Shown: piece by piece, positions 26,010 through 34,559 of the stretch
How the letters are laid out: each line of letters starts with the position of its first letter
How positions within the stretch are numbered: the stretch's first letter is position 1
NCBI GenBank assembly: GCA_947643145.1
Contig: CANRVD010000015.1
Span: forward strand, 1-47,982
Source of the DNA: an uncultured bacterium
Lineage (GTDB): Bacteria; Bacillota; Clostridia; Lachnospirales; Lachnospiraceae
Length of the DNA stretch: 47,982 nt
Direction of reading: 5' to 3'
Notes under the pieces: model-generated
The model's database searches: none
What the model was told of the DNA's origin: nothing
What the model saw: only the letters and a program-made list of their open reading frames with translations
Position numbers and translations under genes: made by a program

Positions 26010-28499
26010 ATGAATATTGTTGTTTTGGCAGGCGGGCTTAGTATGGAGCGTGATGTTTCCATTATTACAGGCACAAAGGTGTGCGAGGCATTGCGTGGGA
26101 GAGGCCATAAGGCGGTCTTACTGGATGTTTATCTTGGATATGAGGGAGAACTGGATTTAGATACTGTTTTTGAAGAAAAGGAGTCGCTGCTTCGGGCAGG
26201 AGCACAGATTCAGACCTCTGAACCGGATTTGGAAAAAATAAAGGCATTAAGGGGCGGTGATACTTCGTGCTTTTTTGGAAAAAATGTAATTGACATCTGC
26301 AAAAGGGCAGATATTGTTTATATGGGACTTCATGGTGCAGAAGGTGAGAACGGAAAGCTGCAGGCAGCTTTTGATGTACTGGGGATTCGCTATACAGGTT
26401 CCGGTTATCTGGGAAGTGCCATTGCCATGGATAAGGGAATGGCAAAAAAGGTTTTTCTGAATGCAGGGATTCCAACGCCAAAGGGATTTTTGGTAACAAG
26501 AGATTCGGTTTGCAGTATACCAGAGGAAATCGGTTTTCCAGTTGTTGTAAAGCCATGCTGTGGCGGTTCCAGTGTAGGTGTCAGCATGCCGGAGAATGAA
26601 GAAGAGTACAGGAAGTCATTGGAGCTTGGATTTTCTTATGAAGATGAATTATTAGTAGAGGAGTGCATTAAGGGAAGGGAATTTTCTGTTGGCGTAATTG
26701 ATGGGAAAGCCCTTCCGGTTATTGAAATTATACCAAAGGAAGGTTTTTATGATTACCAGACGAAATACCAGTTCGGTATGGCGGCAGATGTATGCCCGGC
26801 AGAGTTGTCAAAAGAGCTGACGGAGGAAATGCAGGGATATGCGGCTGCTGTATTTCGGGAGTTAAAGTTAGAGGCATATGCGCGGATTGATTTTCTGTTA
26901 GATGGGGAAAATAAAATCTATTGCTTGGAAGCAAATACCCTTCCGGGAATGACGCCAACCAGCCTGTTACCACAGGAAGCAGGTGTACTGGGAATCGGGT
27001 ATGGGGAGCTTTGCGAGCAGGTTATTGGAAAGTCACTGGAGAAATACGAAGGGAAAAGAAAGCAAAACAGCACAGGGCTTTTGTATCGTTCCAGTGATAT
27101 GGTTCCGGTCTGGAGTTCTGCTATGCAGGGGATGACTTTGGAAAAGATTGCAGAGGCATGTCATGGAACATATCACGGGCCTGCAGCGCAGAGAGCGCAG
27201 GAGGTATCCATGATTGTGACAGATAGCAGGAAACTTGAGAAAGATTGTCTGTTTGTTGCGATAAAGGGCACCAGGGTGGATGGCAATGATTTTGTGGCAG
27301 CAGCCTATGAGAATGGAGCGCTTTGCTGTCTTTCCGAAAAAGAACCGGCAGATGAGAGCCAGCCATATATCGTGGTGGAGTCCTGCTATCAGGCACTGAA
27401 AGACATGGCAAAGCTTTACCGCAGTTTATTAAAGGATGTCAGGATTATTGGAGTAACTGGAAGTGTCGGAAAAACAACTACCAAAGAAATCATAGCTTCT
27501 GTTTTGTCAAAGCGTTTTTGTACGTTAAAAACACAGGGGAATTTTAATAATGAGGTGGGTGTCCCGCTTACGCTGTTCCGTCTGCGCAGGGAGCATGAGG
27601 TAGCAGTTGTGGAAATGGGTATCAGTGATTTTGGTGAAATGACGCGCTTAAGTGAGATGGTCTGTCCAGACAGTTGTGTGATTACCAATATCGGGCAGTG
27701 CCATTTGGAGAATCTACAGGACAGGGATGGAGTACTGCGTGCAAAGACGGAAATTTTTACGTCTATGAGCCCGGATGGAAATATTTATCTGAATGGTGAT
27801 GATGATAAACTTGTTACAGTGAAGGGGAGCGGAGAGAAGAAAGTTGTCTTCTTTGGTGTGGAAAATACTTCTGGCATCTATGCAAAAAATATTGAAAATC
27901 TTGGTTTGCAGGGCACTAGAATGACTGTGGTATCCGGGGAGAAAGAATTTGAAGTGATGATTCCGGCTCCAGGCAGGCATATGGTATTTAATGCGCTTGC
28001 TGCAGCAAAAATAGCGCTAGACCTTGGAATGAGTGCAGAAGAAATTCAGGCTGGAATTGCAGGATTTAAGCCGATTGGCGGACACAGCAGTATTGTCACA
28101 ACAGATATATTTACGGTTTTAAATGACTGCTACAATGCAAACCCGGTTTCCATGAAGGCTGGAATTGATGTACTTTCCGAGGTTTCCGGCAGAAGGGTTG
28201 CTATTATCGGCGATATGTTTGAGCTTGGTACAGAGGAAGAGAGGATGCATGAGGAGATTGGTGCGTATGCGGCAGAGAAAGGAATTGAGCTTTTGCTGTG
28301 CATTGGAACGCTTGCAAAAAACTGTAAACAGGGAGCAGAAAAATCAGGGAAGAAAGAGACACAGGTGGTGTATTATTCTGAAAAGGAGGAGGCGATGGCT
28401 GATTTGCCAAAGCTTCTGAAAGAGGGAGATACGATTCTTGTGAAAGCATCCCATGGAATGCATTTTGAAAAGATTGTTGCAGTTTTGGAAAAAATGTGA
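26010..28499 (+). CDS. Fused D-alanine-D-alanine ligase and MurF
   Basis: One 829-residue frame encodes two successive peptidoglycan enzymes. Residues 1-345 are an ATP-grasp D-Ala-D-Ala ligase: GGLSMERDVS, KPCCGGSSVGVS, the omega loop YDYQTKY with Tyr253 (the Tyr expected in D-Ala-, not D-lactate-forming ligases), and CLEANTLPGMTPTSL. Residues about 346-368 are a linker. Residues about 369-829 are MurF, which adds the D-Ala-D-Ala dipeptide to the UDP-MurNAc tripeptide: VTDSRK, GVTGSVGKTTTKE, NFNNEVGVPLT, DCYNANPVSM. Both halves keep their key residues. The start has GGAGG upstream. The gene has its own promoter, with the pheST T-box after it. Fusion would place the dipeptide maker and user together. 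Confidence 0.94.
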   Translation: MNIVVLAGGLSMERDVSIITGTKVCEALRGRGHKAVLLDVYLGYEGELDLDTVFEEKESLLRAGAQIQTSEPDLEKIKALRGGDTSCFFGKNVIDICKRADIVYMGLHGAEGENGKLQAAFDVLGIRYTGSGYLGSAIAMDKGMAKKVFLNAGIPTPKGFLVTRDSVCSIPEEIGFPVVVKPCCGGSSVGVSMPENEEEYRKSLELGFSYEDELLVEECIKGREFSVGVIDGKALPVIEIIPKEGFYDYQTKYQFGMAADVCPAELSKELTEEMQGYAAAVFRELKLEAYARIDFLLDGENKIYCLEANTLPGMTPTSLLPQEAGVLGIGYGELCEQVIGKSLEKYEGKRKQNSTGLLYRSSDMVPVWSSAMQGMTLEKIAEACHGTYHGPAAQRAQEVSMIVTDSRKLEKDCLFVAIKGTRVDGNDFVAAAYENGALCCLSEKEPADESQPYIVVESCYQALKDMAKLYRSLLKDVRIIGVTGSVGKTTTKEIIASVLSKRFCTLKTQGNFNNEVGVPLTLFRLRREHEVAVVEMGISDFGEMTRLSEMVCPDSCVITNIGQCHLENLQDRDGVLRAKTEIFTSMSPDGNIYLNGDDDKLVTVKGSGEKKVVFFGVENTSGIYAKNIENLGLQGTRMTVVSGEKEFEVMIPAPGRHMVFNALAAAKIALDLGMSAEEIQAGIAGFKPIGGHSSIVTTDIFTVLNDCYNANPVSMKAGIDVLSEVSGRRVAIIGDMFELGTEEERMHEEIGAYAAEKGIELLLCIGTLAKNCKQGAEKSGKKETQVVYYSEKEEAMADLPKLLKEGDTILVKASHGMHFEKIVAVLEKM

Positions 28500-28504
28500 T
28501 AGAA

Positions 28505-28865
28505 TATCGAACGTGAAAGGCAAAGACCGTGTTGGTACAGTAGTAAATATTTGCTGTACTAGTAGGTAAATCTGATTCGGTTAGAGAGAGGATGTCCCCG
28601 GCTGAAAGCATCCTTACGTTCCCAGATGGACTGAATTTCCCACGTGAGCCGCATTCTTGAAGGGCGAAGCCTGCGTAGAGAGTGACGCGACCGGGCGTTA
28701 TCGGAATGAAGTGTTTATGATGAATAGTCGAAAAGAGCACATCTTTTGGATTCACATAAGAAGCAGGGTGGTACCGCGGTAAATCCGTCCCTGGCAAGTC
28801 GTATGCCGGGAGCCAGCCTGAAAAAAGAGGTTACAGCCTCCTGTCATATGACAGGAGGCTTTTTT
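28505..28865 (+). ncRNA. T-box riboswitch (tRNA-Phe) of pheST
   Basis: The leader has the T-box parts in order: an AGTAGGTAA and AGAGAG stem I base, a GGCTGAAAGC segment, a specifier loop GAAT-TTC with TTC (Phe) at 28637-28639, the T-box sequence AGGGTGGTACCGCG at 28765-28778 and a terminator at 28836-28865. Uncharged tRNA-Phe should bind and favour the antiterminator, raising pheST. The specifier agrees with the genes downstream. The 5' limit is approximate. Confidence 0.92.
28836..28865 (+). terminator. T-box terminator
   Basis: GCCTCCTGTC pairs with GACAGGAGGC, followed by six T. This is the intrinsic terminator regulated by the T-box. Confidence 0.9.
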
Positions 28866-28866
28866 A

Positions 28867-28960
28867 ACGGATAGGATTAAGGTCAAAAGTTATCTTTTTC
28901 TTTTGTGCAAATTGACAAAGTATATACAAAAATGAGTCTTTTGACCCTAACCTCATCCGT
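28867..28960 (+). repeat. 94-bp inverted-repeat element in the pheS leader
   Basis: The ends 28867-28889 and 28938-28960 are inverted copies of about 23 bp (ACGGAT...GGTCAAAAG) with four mismatches. The 48-nt centre is AT-rich and holds no gene. The shape is that of a miniature inverted-repeat element or a long mRNA hairpin. It lies between the T-box terminator and pheS. Confidence 0.6.
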
Positions 28961-29012
28961 ATAGGAAAGTTCTCGGATATTCAATGCGAAGAACGCTGGT
29001 TTTGTGTTCTTC
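28960..29012 (+). repeat. TATAGGAAAGTTCTCG motif plus GAAGAAC hairpin
   Basis: The 19 bases 28957-28975 are identical to 21013-21031 in repeat A3. It is followed by GAAGAAC (28988-28994) pairing with GTTCTTC (29006-29012), a hairpin also found before dgt and folD. It may be a partial or mixed repeat copy. Confidence 0.55.
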
Positions 29013-29039
29013 TTATTATGACAGAAAGGAATTGATATT

Positions 29040-30059
29040 ATGAAAGACAAACTAGCGAAAATCATGGAAAATGCCATGACACAGATTGAAGAATCAGGAC
29101 AGCTTGATAAGCTGAATGACATTCGTGTTTCGTTTCTTGGAAAAAAGGGTGAGCTGACATCTGTATTAAAATCCATGAAGGATGTAGCGCCGGAGGACAG
29201 ACCGAAGGTTGGCCAGTTAGTGAATGAGGCAAGAAGTAAGATTGAGGGAATGTTAGAAGAGAAAAAGGCATTCTTTGAGGAAAAGCTTTTGGAAGAGAGG
29301 CTAAAAAGCGAGACGCTTGATGTGACATTACCGGGCAAAAAACTTGCGGGCGGACACAGGCATCCAAATACCATTACACTGGAAGAGGTGGAAAATATTT
29401 TCGTGGGAATGGGTTATCAGGTTGTGGAAGGCCCGGAGGTTGAGTTCGATTATTATAACTTTGAGGCATTGAATATACCGGCAAACCACCCGGCAAAGGA
29501 TGAGCAGGATACCTTTTATATTACGAAGGATATTCTGCTGCGTTCACAGACTTCTTCCGTGCAGGTGCATGAAATGGAAAAGGGGAAACTTCCAATTCGT
29601 ATGATTGCGCCGGGAAGGGTATTCCGTTCCGATGAAGTAGATGCTACCCATTCGCCAACTTTCCATCAGATTGAAGGATTGGTAATTGATAAAAATATTA
29701 CTTTTGCAGACTTAAAGGGGACCTTGCAGGAATTTGCAATCCGTCTTTTTGGTGAAGGGACAAAAGTTAAGTTCCGTCCGCATCATTTCCAGTTTACAGA
29801 GCCGAGTGCAGAAATGGATGTTTCCTGCTTCAAATGCGGTGGTAAGGGCTGCCGCTTCTGTAAAGGTTCCGGCTGGGTAGAGATTTTAGGCTGTGGTATG
29901 GTTCATCCCCATGTTTTGGAAATGAGTGGTATTAATCCGGAGGAATATACCGGATTTGCATTTGGTGTTGGTTTGGAACGTATTGCACTTTTTAAATATG
30001 AGATTGATGATATGAGACTGCTGTATGAAAATGACACCCGTTTCTTAAGGCAGTTTTAG
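29040..30059 (+). CDS. pheS: Phenylalanyl-tRNA synthetase alpha subunit
   Basis: PheS (339 residues) is the catalytic subunit charging tRNA-Phe. It has the N-terminal coiled-coil arm, motif 2 (RVFRSDEVDATHSPTFHQIEG) and motif 3 (GFAFGVGLERIALFKYEI). An insertion with CFKCGGKGCRFCKGSGW is cysteine-rich, as in many bacterial PheS. GAAAGGA precedes the ATG. Expression depends on the Phe T-box upstream. Confidence 0.96.
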   Translation: MKDKLAKIMENAMTQIEESGQLDKLNDIRVSFLGKKGELTSVLKSMKDVAPEDRPKVGQLVNEARSKIEGMLEEKKAFFEEKLLEERLKSETLDVTLPGKKLAGGHRHPNTITLEEVENIFVGMGYQVVEGPEVEFDYYNFEALNIPANHPAKDEQDTFYITKDILLRSQTSSVQVHEMEKGKLPIRMIAPGRVFRSDEVDATHSPTFHQIEGLVIDKNITFADLKGTLQEFAIRLFGEGTKVKFRPHHFQFTEPSAEMDVSCFKCGGKGCRFCKGSGWVEILGCGMVHPHVLEMSGINPEEYTGFAFGVGLERIALFKYEIDDMRLLYENDTRFLRQF

Positions 30060-30191
30060 TGTGCTGTACCGATGATATTTACTCATCAGAAAGCAGATGT
30101 GTACACGCAGCTTGCTGCGGGGATTTGACTATTTCCGAGGTAATATAACAATATTTGTGCGTAAAAAACAGCGCAGGAATGGAGGATGAAT

Positions 30192-32630
30192 ATGGATACA
30201 TCGTTATCATGGATTAAAGCATATGTGCCGGGGCTAGAATGTACGGCGCAGGAATATACAGATGCCATGACACTTTCAGGAACAAAGGTCGAGGGCTATA
30301 CAGAGTTTGATAAGAATCTGGAAAAAATTATTGTAGGGAAGATTAATAAGATTGAAAAGCACCCGGATGCGGATAAACTGATTATCTGTCAGGTACAGAT
30401 TGATGAGGAAGGAAAGGAAATCCAGATTGTAACCGGTGCACCAAATGTGAAAGAGGGAGATAAAGTTCCGGTTGTCCTGGAGGGAGGCCGTGTGGCAAGT
30501 TCCCACAAAGACGGGGAAAACGAGAATGGATTTAAGATTAAGAAAGGGAAGCTTCGCGGGGTAGAGTCTTTTGGCATGATGTGCTCTATTGATGAGCTTG
30601 GTTCCAATACGGATATGTATCCGGATGCAGCAAAAGACGGGATTTATATTTTAAGCGACAATCCTGAGTATGAGAAAGCACCGATTGGATCTGATGCCAT
30701 AGAGCTTTTAGGGCTTCATGATGTAAGTTTTGAATATGAGGTAACTTCTAACCGTGTGGACTGCTTTGGTGTGCTCGGTATCGCAAGAGAGGCGGCGGCA
30801 ACCTTTGGTAAGAAATTTGTACCTCCGGTTATTACAGAAACAGGGAATGATGAAGATGTCAATGATTATGTTTCCGTAGAGGTACAGGCACCGGACCTTT
30901 GTACCCGCTATGTGGCAAGGGTCGTTAAAAATATTAAGCTGGCACCATCCCCGGAGTGGCTGAAAAGAAGGCTGGCTTCTGTCGGTATCCGTCCGATTAA
31001 TAATCTGGTTGATATTACAAACTTTGTAATGGAAGAATATTCCCAGCCAATGCATGCATATGATTTAGATATGATTGAAGAGCAAAGAATTGTGGTACGG
31101 AAGGCAGAGAATGGCGAAAAGTTTGTGACATTGGACGGACAGGAGAGAGAGCTTGACGATACCATGCTAATGATTTGTGATGGGAAGAAAGCAGTTGGTC
31201 TTGCCGGAATTATGGGTGGTGAGAATTCTATGATTACCGATAATGTGCAGACGATGCTTTTTGAGGCAGCGACTTTTGATGGAACCAATATCCGTCTTTC
31301 CGGTAAGAAGCTTGGTATGCGTACCGATGCACAGGCAAAATTTGAAAAAGGGCTGGATGCCAATACGGCAATCGAAGCCATGAACCGTGCCTGCCAGTTG
31401 GTAGAGGAGTTAGGAGCAGGCGAAGTAGTAGGCGGTGTGATTGACTATTATCCGGTAAAGAAGGAGCCGCTTACAATTGCCTATGATGCTGATAAAATAA
31501 ATGCGTTACTTGGAACGGATCTTTCTGAGGACGATATGGTAAACTATTTTGAGACAATTGATTTGATGGTTGACCGTCAGAAAAAGATTGTAACCATACC
31601 AACCTGGAGGCAGGATTTGGAGCGGATGGCCGACCTTGCAGAAGAAGTAGCGCGTTTCTACGGATACGATAAGATTCCGATGACGCTGCCGGAAAGCTCT
31701 GCAACAATGGGCGGTTTGTCTGATAAACTGCTTTTGGAAGGAAAGGTAAGAAATGTAGTAGAGGCATATGGATTCTGTGAGGGTATGACATATTCTTTTG
31801 AAAGTCCAAAGGTTTATGACAAATTAAACCTCACAGCAGATGATGTACTTCGAAAGAGCATTGTTATCAGCAATCCGCTGGGCGAGGATTATAGTGTAAT
31901 GCGTACTTCTGCACTTGGCGGAATGTTTACTTCTCTGGCGACAAATTATAACCGCCGGAATAAGGATGTGCGTCTTTATGAGCTTGCAAATGTATATCTG
32001 CCAAAAGCACTTCCGCTGACAGAACTTCCAGATGAGAGGGTGCAGCTTACCCTCGGTATGTACGGACAGGGTGACTTTTATGATATGAAGGGTGTTGTGG
32101 AAGAAGTTTTTGCAAGACTTTCCCTGACAGGAAATATCGAATATAATCCGGTGGCAGGAAAGAGCTTTCTTCATCCGGGACGTCAGGCAAATGTGGTTTA
32201 TGAAGGAAAAGCAGTCGCTTATCTGGGAGAAGTTCATCCGGTTGTGTTAAAGAACTTTGGCATTGGTGAGAGAGCATATGTGGCAGTTGTTGATTTGGCA
32301 GAATTAATTACCATGCCGAAGGAAAGTGTAAAATATGCGGGCATTCCTAAGTTCCCAGCTATGGTACGCGATATCAGCCTGGTGATGAAGAAGGAGATTT
32401 TAGCCGGACAGATAGAGGCTGTGATTCGTAAAAAAGGCGGCGCACTGGTAGAAAGCTATGAACTTTTTGATATTTACGAGGGTTCACAGATTATGGAAGG
32501 ATATAAGTCTCTTGCTTATAAGATTACCTTCCGTGCCAGTGACAGGACGCTGACAGATGAAGAAGTCGGCAGTACTATGGATAAGATTATACAGACATTG
32601 GAGGAATTAGGTGCATCTCTTAGAAAGTAG
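30192..32630 (+). CDS. pheT: Phenylalanyl-tRNA synthetase beta subunit
   Basis: PheT (812 residues) binds tRNA and edits mischarged Tyr. Order: EMAP-like tRNA-binding domain (about residues 40-150), B3/B4 editing domain, B5 domain, the inactive class II core, and the C-terminal ferredoxin-fold anticodon-binding domain (about residues 720-812). GGAGG ends 6 nt before the ATG at 30192; the ATG at 30186 touches that site and is unlikely. The 132-bp gap after pheS holds only a small CGCAGC/GCTGCG hairpin. The two genes form one transcript. Confidence 0.96.
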   Translation: MDTSLSWIKAYVPGLECTAQEYTDAMTLSGTKVEGYTEFDKNLEKIIVGKINKIEKHPDADKLIICQVQIDEEGKEIQIVTGAPNVKEGDKVPVVLEGGRVASSHKDGENENGFKIKKGKLRGVESFGMMCSIDELGSNTDMYPDAAKDGIYILSDNPEYEKAPIGSDAIELLGLHDVSFEYEVTSNRVDCFGVLGIAREAAATFGKKFVPPVITETGNDEDVNDYVSVEVQAPDLCTRYVARVVKNIKLAPSPEWLKRRLASVGIRPINNLVDITNFVMEEYSQPMHAYDLDMIEEQRIVVRKAENGEKFVTLDGQERELDDTMLMICDGKKAVGLAGIMGGENSMITDNVQTMLFEAATFDGTNIRLSGKKLGMRTDAQAKFEKGLDANTAIEAMNRACQLVEELGAGEVVGGVIDYYPVKKEPLTIAYDADKINALLGTDLSEDDMVNYFETIDLMVDRQKKIVTIPTWRQDLERMADLAEEVARFYGYDKIPMTLPESSATMGGLSDKLLLEGKVRNVVEAYGFCEGMTYSFESPKVYDKLNLTADDVLRKSIVISNPLGEDYSVMRTSALGGMFTSLATNYNRRNKDVRLYELANVYLPKALPLTELPDERVQLTLGMYGQGDFYDMKGVVEEVFARLSLTGNIEYNPVAGKSFLHPGRQANVVYEGKAVAYLGEVHPVVLKNFGIGERAYVAVVDLAELITMPKESVKYAGIPKFPAMVRDISLVMKKEILAGQIEAVIRKKGGALVESYELFDIYEGSQIMEGYKSLAYKITFRASDRTLTDEEVGSTMDKIIQTLEELGASLRK

Positions 32631-32643
32631 GTGAATTTTACTA

Positions 32644-32672
32644 TTTACGAAGTGGAAAGAATAGTATATAAT
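32644..32672 (+). promoter_or_regulatory. Possible promoter of the vanZ-like operon
   Basis: TTTACG (32644-32649) and a perfect TATAAT (32667-32672) are spaced 17 bp. The -35 is weak. A strong hairpin begins about 8 nt after the predicted start site. Confidence 0.5.
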
Positions 32673-32686
32673 GTTTAGACGAAAGA

Positions 32687-32730
32687 GGCAGACAGTGTTG
32701 AATGCGGTTCAGCACTGTCTTTGCCGTTTT
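32687..32730 (+). terminator. Hairpin after pheT, terminator or leader attenuator
   Basis: GGCAGACAGTGTTGAA (32687-32702) pairs with TTCAGCACTGTC...TGCC ending at 32725, with a 2-nt bulge, followed by GTTTT. It may end the pheST transcript, but it also lies at the 5' end of any RNA from the promoter at 32644. Confidence 0.65.
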
Positions 32731-32817
32731 ATAAATGCGCTGTGCAGGGCAGATGAGCATGCGATGCTTTTAAAATGTTCGCGGCACAGTGGAATAATTT
32801 GAAATGGAGTTTGATGG

Positions 32818-33279
32818 ATGAAAAAGAAAACGAGGAAGATACTTCACGTTTTTGCGTGGGTAGCTTTTGGTATATATATTGTTATGATGGTATATTTTTT
32901 GTTCTTTTGTGAACAGCTTGGGCGTGTGCCGAGCGACACATATCATTATAACTTAAAACCGTTTACGGAGATTAAGAGATATCTTAGTCATATTTCAGAA
33001 CTTGGGAGTTTTTATGTGATTCTGAATTTATTTGGCAATGTGGTGTGTTTTATGCCGCTTGGTTTTGTGCTTCCTATTTTGACTTACCGTAAGTGGGGAC
33101 TGGTAAAGATTACCATCATCAGTTTTCTGGCATCACTCTTTGTAGAGCTGTTGCAGCTTGTTACAAAGCTTGGTTCCTGTGATGTTGATGATATTATTAT
33201 GAATACCCTGGGAGGTTTTTTAGGATACATTCTATTTTTGGCATGCAGAGGTGTATATCGGAGAAAAACAGGCAGATAG
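32818..33279 (+). CDS. VanZ-like membrane protein
   Basis: The 153-residue protein has four hydrophobic segments and the VanZ pattern: an N-terminal helix, NLKPFTEIKRY, an LNLFGNVVCFMPLGFVLP helix, and SCDVDDIIMNTLGGFLGY. VanZ gives low-level teicoplanin resistance in enterococci, but most VanZ-like proteins have no known role. GGAG stands before the ATG. It starts a run of three small membrane-protein genes after pheT. Confidence 0.85.
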   Translation: MKKKTRKILHVFAWVAFGIYIVMMVYFLFFCEQLGRVPSDTYHYNLKPFTEIKRYLSHISELGSFYVILNLFGNVVCFMPLGFVLPILTYRKWGLVKITIISFLASLFVELLQLVTKLGSCDVDDIIMNTLGGFLGYILFLACRGVYRRKTGR

Positions 33280-33300
33280 GGTAATTAGGAGGATTTATGG

Positions 33301-33639
33301 ATGGGTTCGCAGAAAAAAAGGCAGAAGCAGTCATCACTTCATCTTACCGATAAAAGACATCCGGTATCCGGTGTTTTTGCCGCTTTTATTGGGCTTGTTT
33401 CTGTTGTTTTCTTTATTATGTTATGTTTTATTTCCAGCCAGAGTCATGGAAAGGCGGGAATCATGGTGGGACTTGGCGGTATTTGCTGTTTTGTACTCAG
33501 CCTGTTTGGGTTTGTGATTTCATGGGCCAGCCTGCGACGGGAAAATATCCGCCCGCTTTTTCCTTCTATTGCAGCAATTATTAATGGTTTATCGATGGTT
33601 TTTTATCTGGTGCTGTATATTTTGGGAAACTTAATGTAA
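33301..33639 (+). CDS. Small membrane protein, three helices, unknown function
   Basis: The 112-residue protein has a basic cytosolic N-terminus and three hydrophobic segments at about residues 23-45, 54-76 and 87-110. I do not recognise a family with certainty. AGGAGG lies 8 nt before the ATG at 33301; an ATG at 33297 in another frame stops after 18 codons. It lies 21 bp after the VanZ-like gene and is probably in the same operon. Confidence 0.75.
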   Translation: MGSQKKRQKQSSLHLTDKRHPVSGVFAAFIGLVSVVFFIMLCFISSQSHGKAGIMVGLGGICCFVLSLFGFVISWASLRRENIRPLFPSIAAIINGLSMVFYLVLYILGNLM

Positions 33640-33700
33640 GGTTTGAAGTTTCACTAGCGCATGAAAATTTCTTTACGTTAAAAAGGAGATGTAAAAAATT

Positions 33701-34480
33701 ATGGCGATGCAGTTTTCAGAAGAGGACAGGGAAAAGCTTAAAAAGGACAAGTCAGCGATTTATCAGAAGCGCTCGGATAAGGTGGGGAAGGAAGAACTTG
33801 CAAATTTGTCAGGAAAGGGAAAATGGCAGCATTTTGTGGATTATTATTTAAAGGCAGCTGTTGCGGTTGTATTAGTTCTCTGTCTGATTGTGGGCGGGGT
33901 GATTCATACCTTTATGAACCGGAAAATGTGTGCGTTATATATTGCAATTCAAAAGGATATTATTGCAGAGGAACAGATTCCATTTGTGCAGGAGGCGATT
34001 GCGCAGTATCTGGAGTTAAATACAGACAGGGAAGAGGTTACGATTGATATTTCCTGCAGTGACAGGCAGCTGCAGACTTATTTTTATGCCGGAACGGCAG
34101 ATATATTGATTACGGATGAGGAATCTTTTCAAAAGTGGGGACAGGCAGAATATTTTTATGCACCGGAGAAGTATAAAGAGGTGGCTTTTTATGAAGAATA
34201 TGATGAAGCATTGCGGTACCGGAGCAAGTATGTAACCGGGGAAGACGTTTTGAATGATACAGAGCGGGAGGCAAAGGAGGCAGCGGCAGGCGATGTAACG
34301 GAGTATACCTGCGGCCTGTATCTGACAGATAGCAAAAAGTACCGTCAGATTGGCGGTGCAATCGAAAAACCGGTGCTTGGTATTTCGGTTACGACCAAAC
34401 ATCTGCCAGAGGCAGAGGCGTTTGTAAAATATATGTTGGATAACAGCAAGGAGCTTTCGTTGGATAGTTTTGAGCAGTAA
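33701..34480 (+). CDS. Single-pass membrane protein with a large extracytoplasmic domain
   Basis: The 259-residue protein has a charged N-terminus (about 50 residues), one membrane helix at about 51-70 and an outside domain of about 190 residues. That domain contains an ADILITDEESFQKWG segment and ends with a SVTTKHLPEAEAFVKYML segment, which reminds me of the ends of solute-binding-protein folds, but no family is certain. AAAGGAG stands 12 nt before the ATG, a long spacing; an ATG at 33707 is an alternative start. It follows the three-helix gene by 61 bp. Confidence 0.7.
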   Translation: MAMQFSEEDREKLKKDKSAIYQKRSDKVGKEELANLSGKGKWQHFVDYYLKAAVAVVLVLCLIVGGVIHTFMNRKMCALYIAIQKDIIAEEQIPFVQEAIAQYLELNTDREEVTIDISCSDRQLQTYFYAGTADILITDEESFQKWGQAEYFYAPEKYKEVAFYEEYDEALRYRSKYVTGEDVLNDTEREAKEAAAGDVTEYTCGLYLTDSKKYRQIGGAIEKPVLGISVTTKHLPEAEAFVKYMLDNSKELSLDSFEQ

Positions 34481-34511
34481 GATGGATGCCAGTGTTTCTA
34501 GAAAGAAATAG

Positions 34512-34537
34512 CAGGGGAATGCTTATGCATTCCCCTG
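34512..34537. terminator. Hairpin between convergent genes
   Basis: CAGGGGAATGC pairs with GCATTCCCCTG around a 4-nt loop. The arm is nearly the same as the second hairpin of repeats A1 and A2. There is no clear T-run on either strand, so termination is likely but not certain. Confidence 0.55.
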
Positions 34538-34559
34538 AAAACAATTAATATAATATGAT

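Noticed and set aside
28204..28797. A 197-codon open frame on the minus strand
   Set aside because: It overlaps MurF and the T-box antisense, has no ribosome site, and its composition is typical of a shadow frame; the same holds for other antisense frames such as 26065-26556 and 41434-41895.
28911..28930. TTGACA at 28912 inside the inverted-repeat element as a pheS promoter
   Set aside because: No -10 box stands 16-18 bp downstream, and the T-box upstream already explains pheST control.
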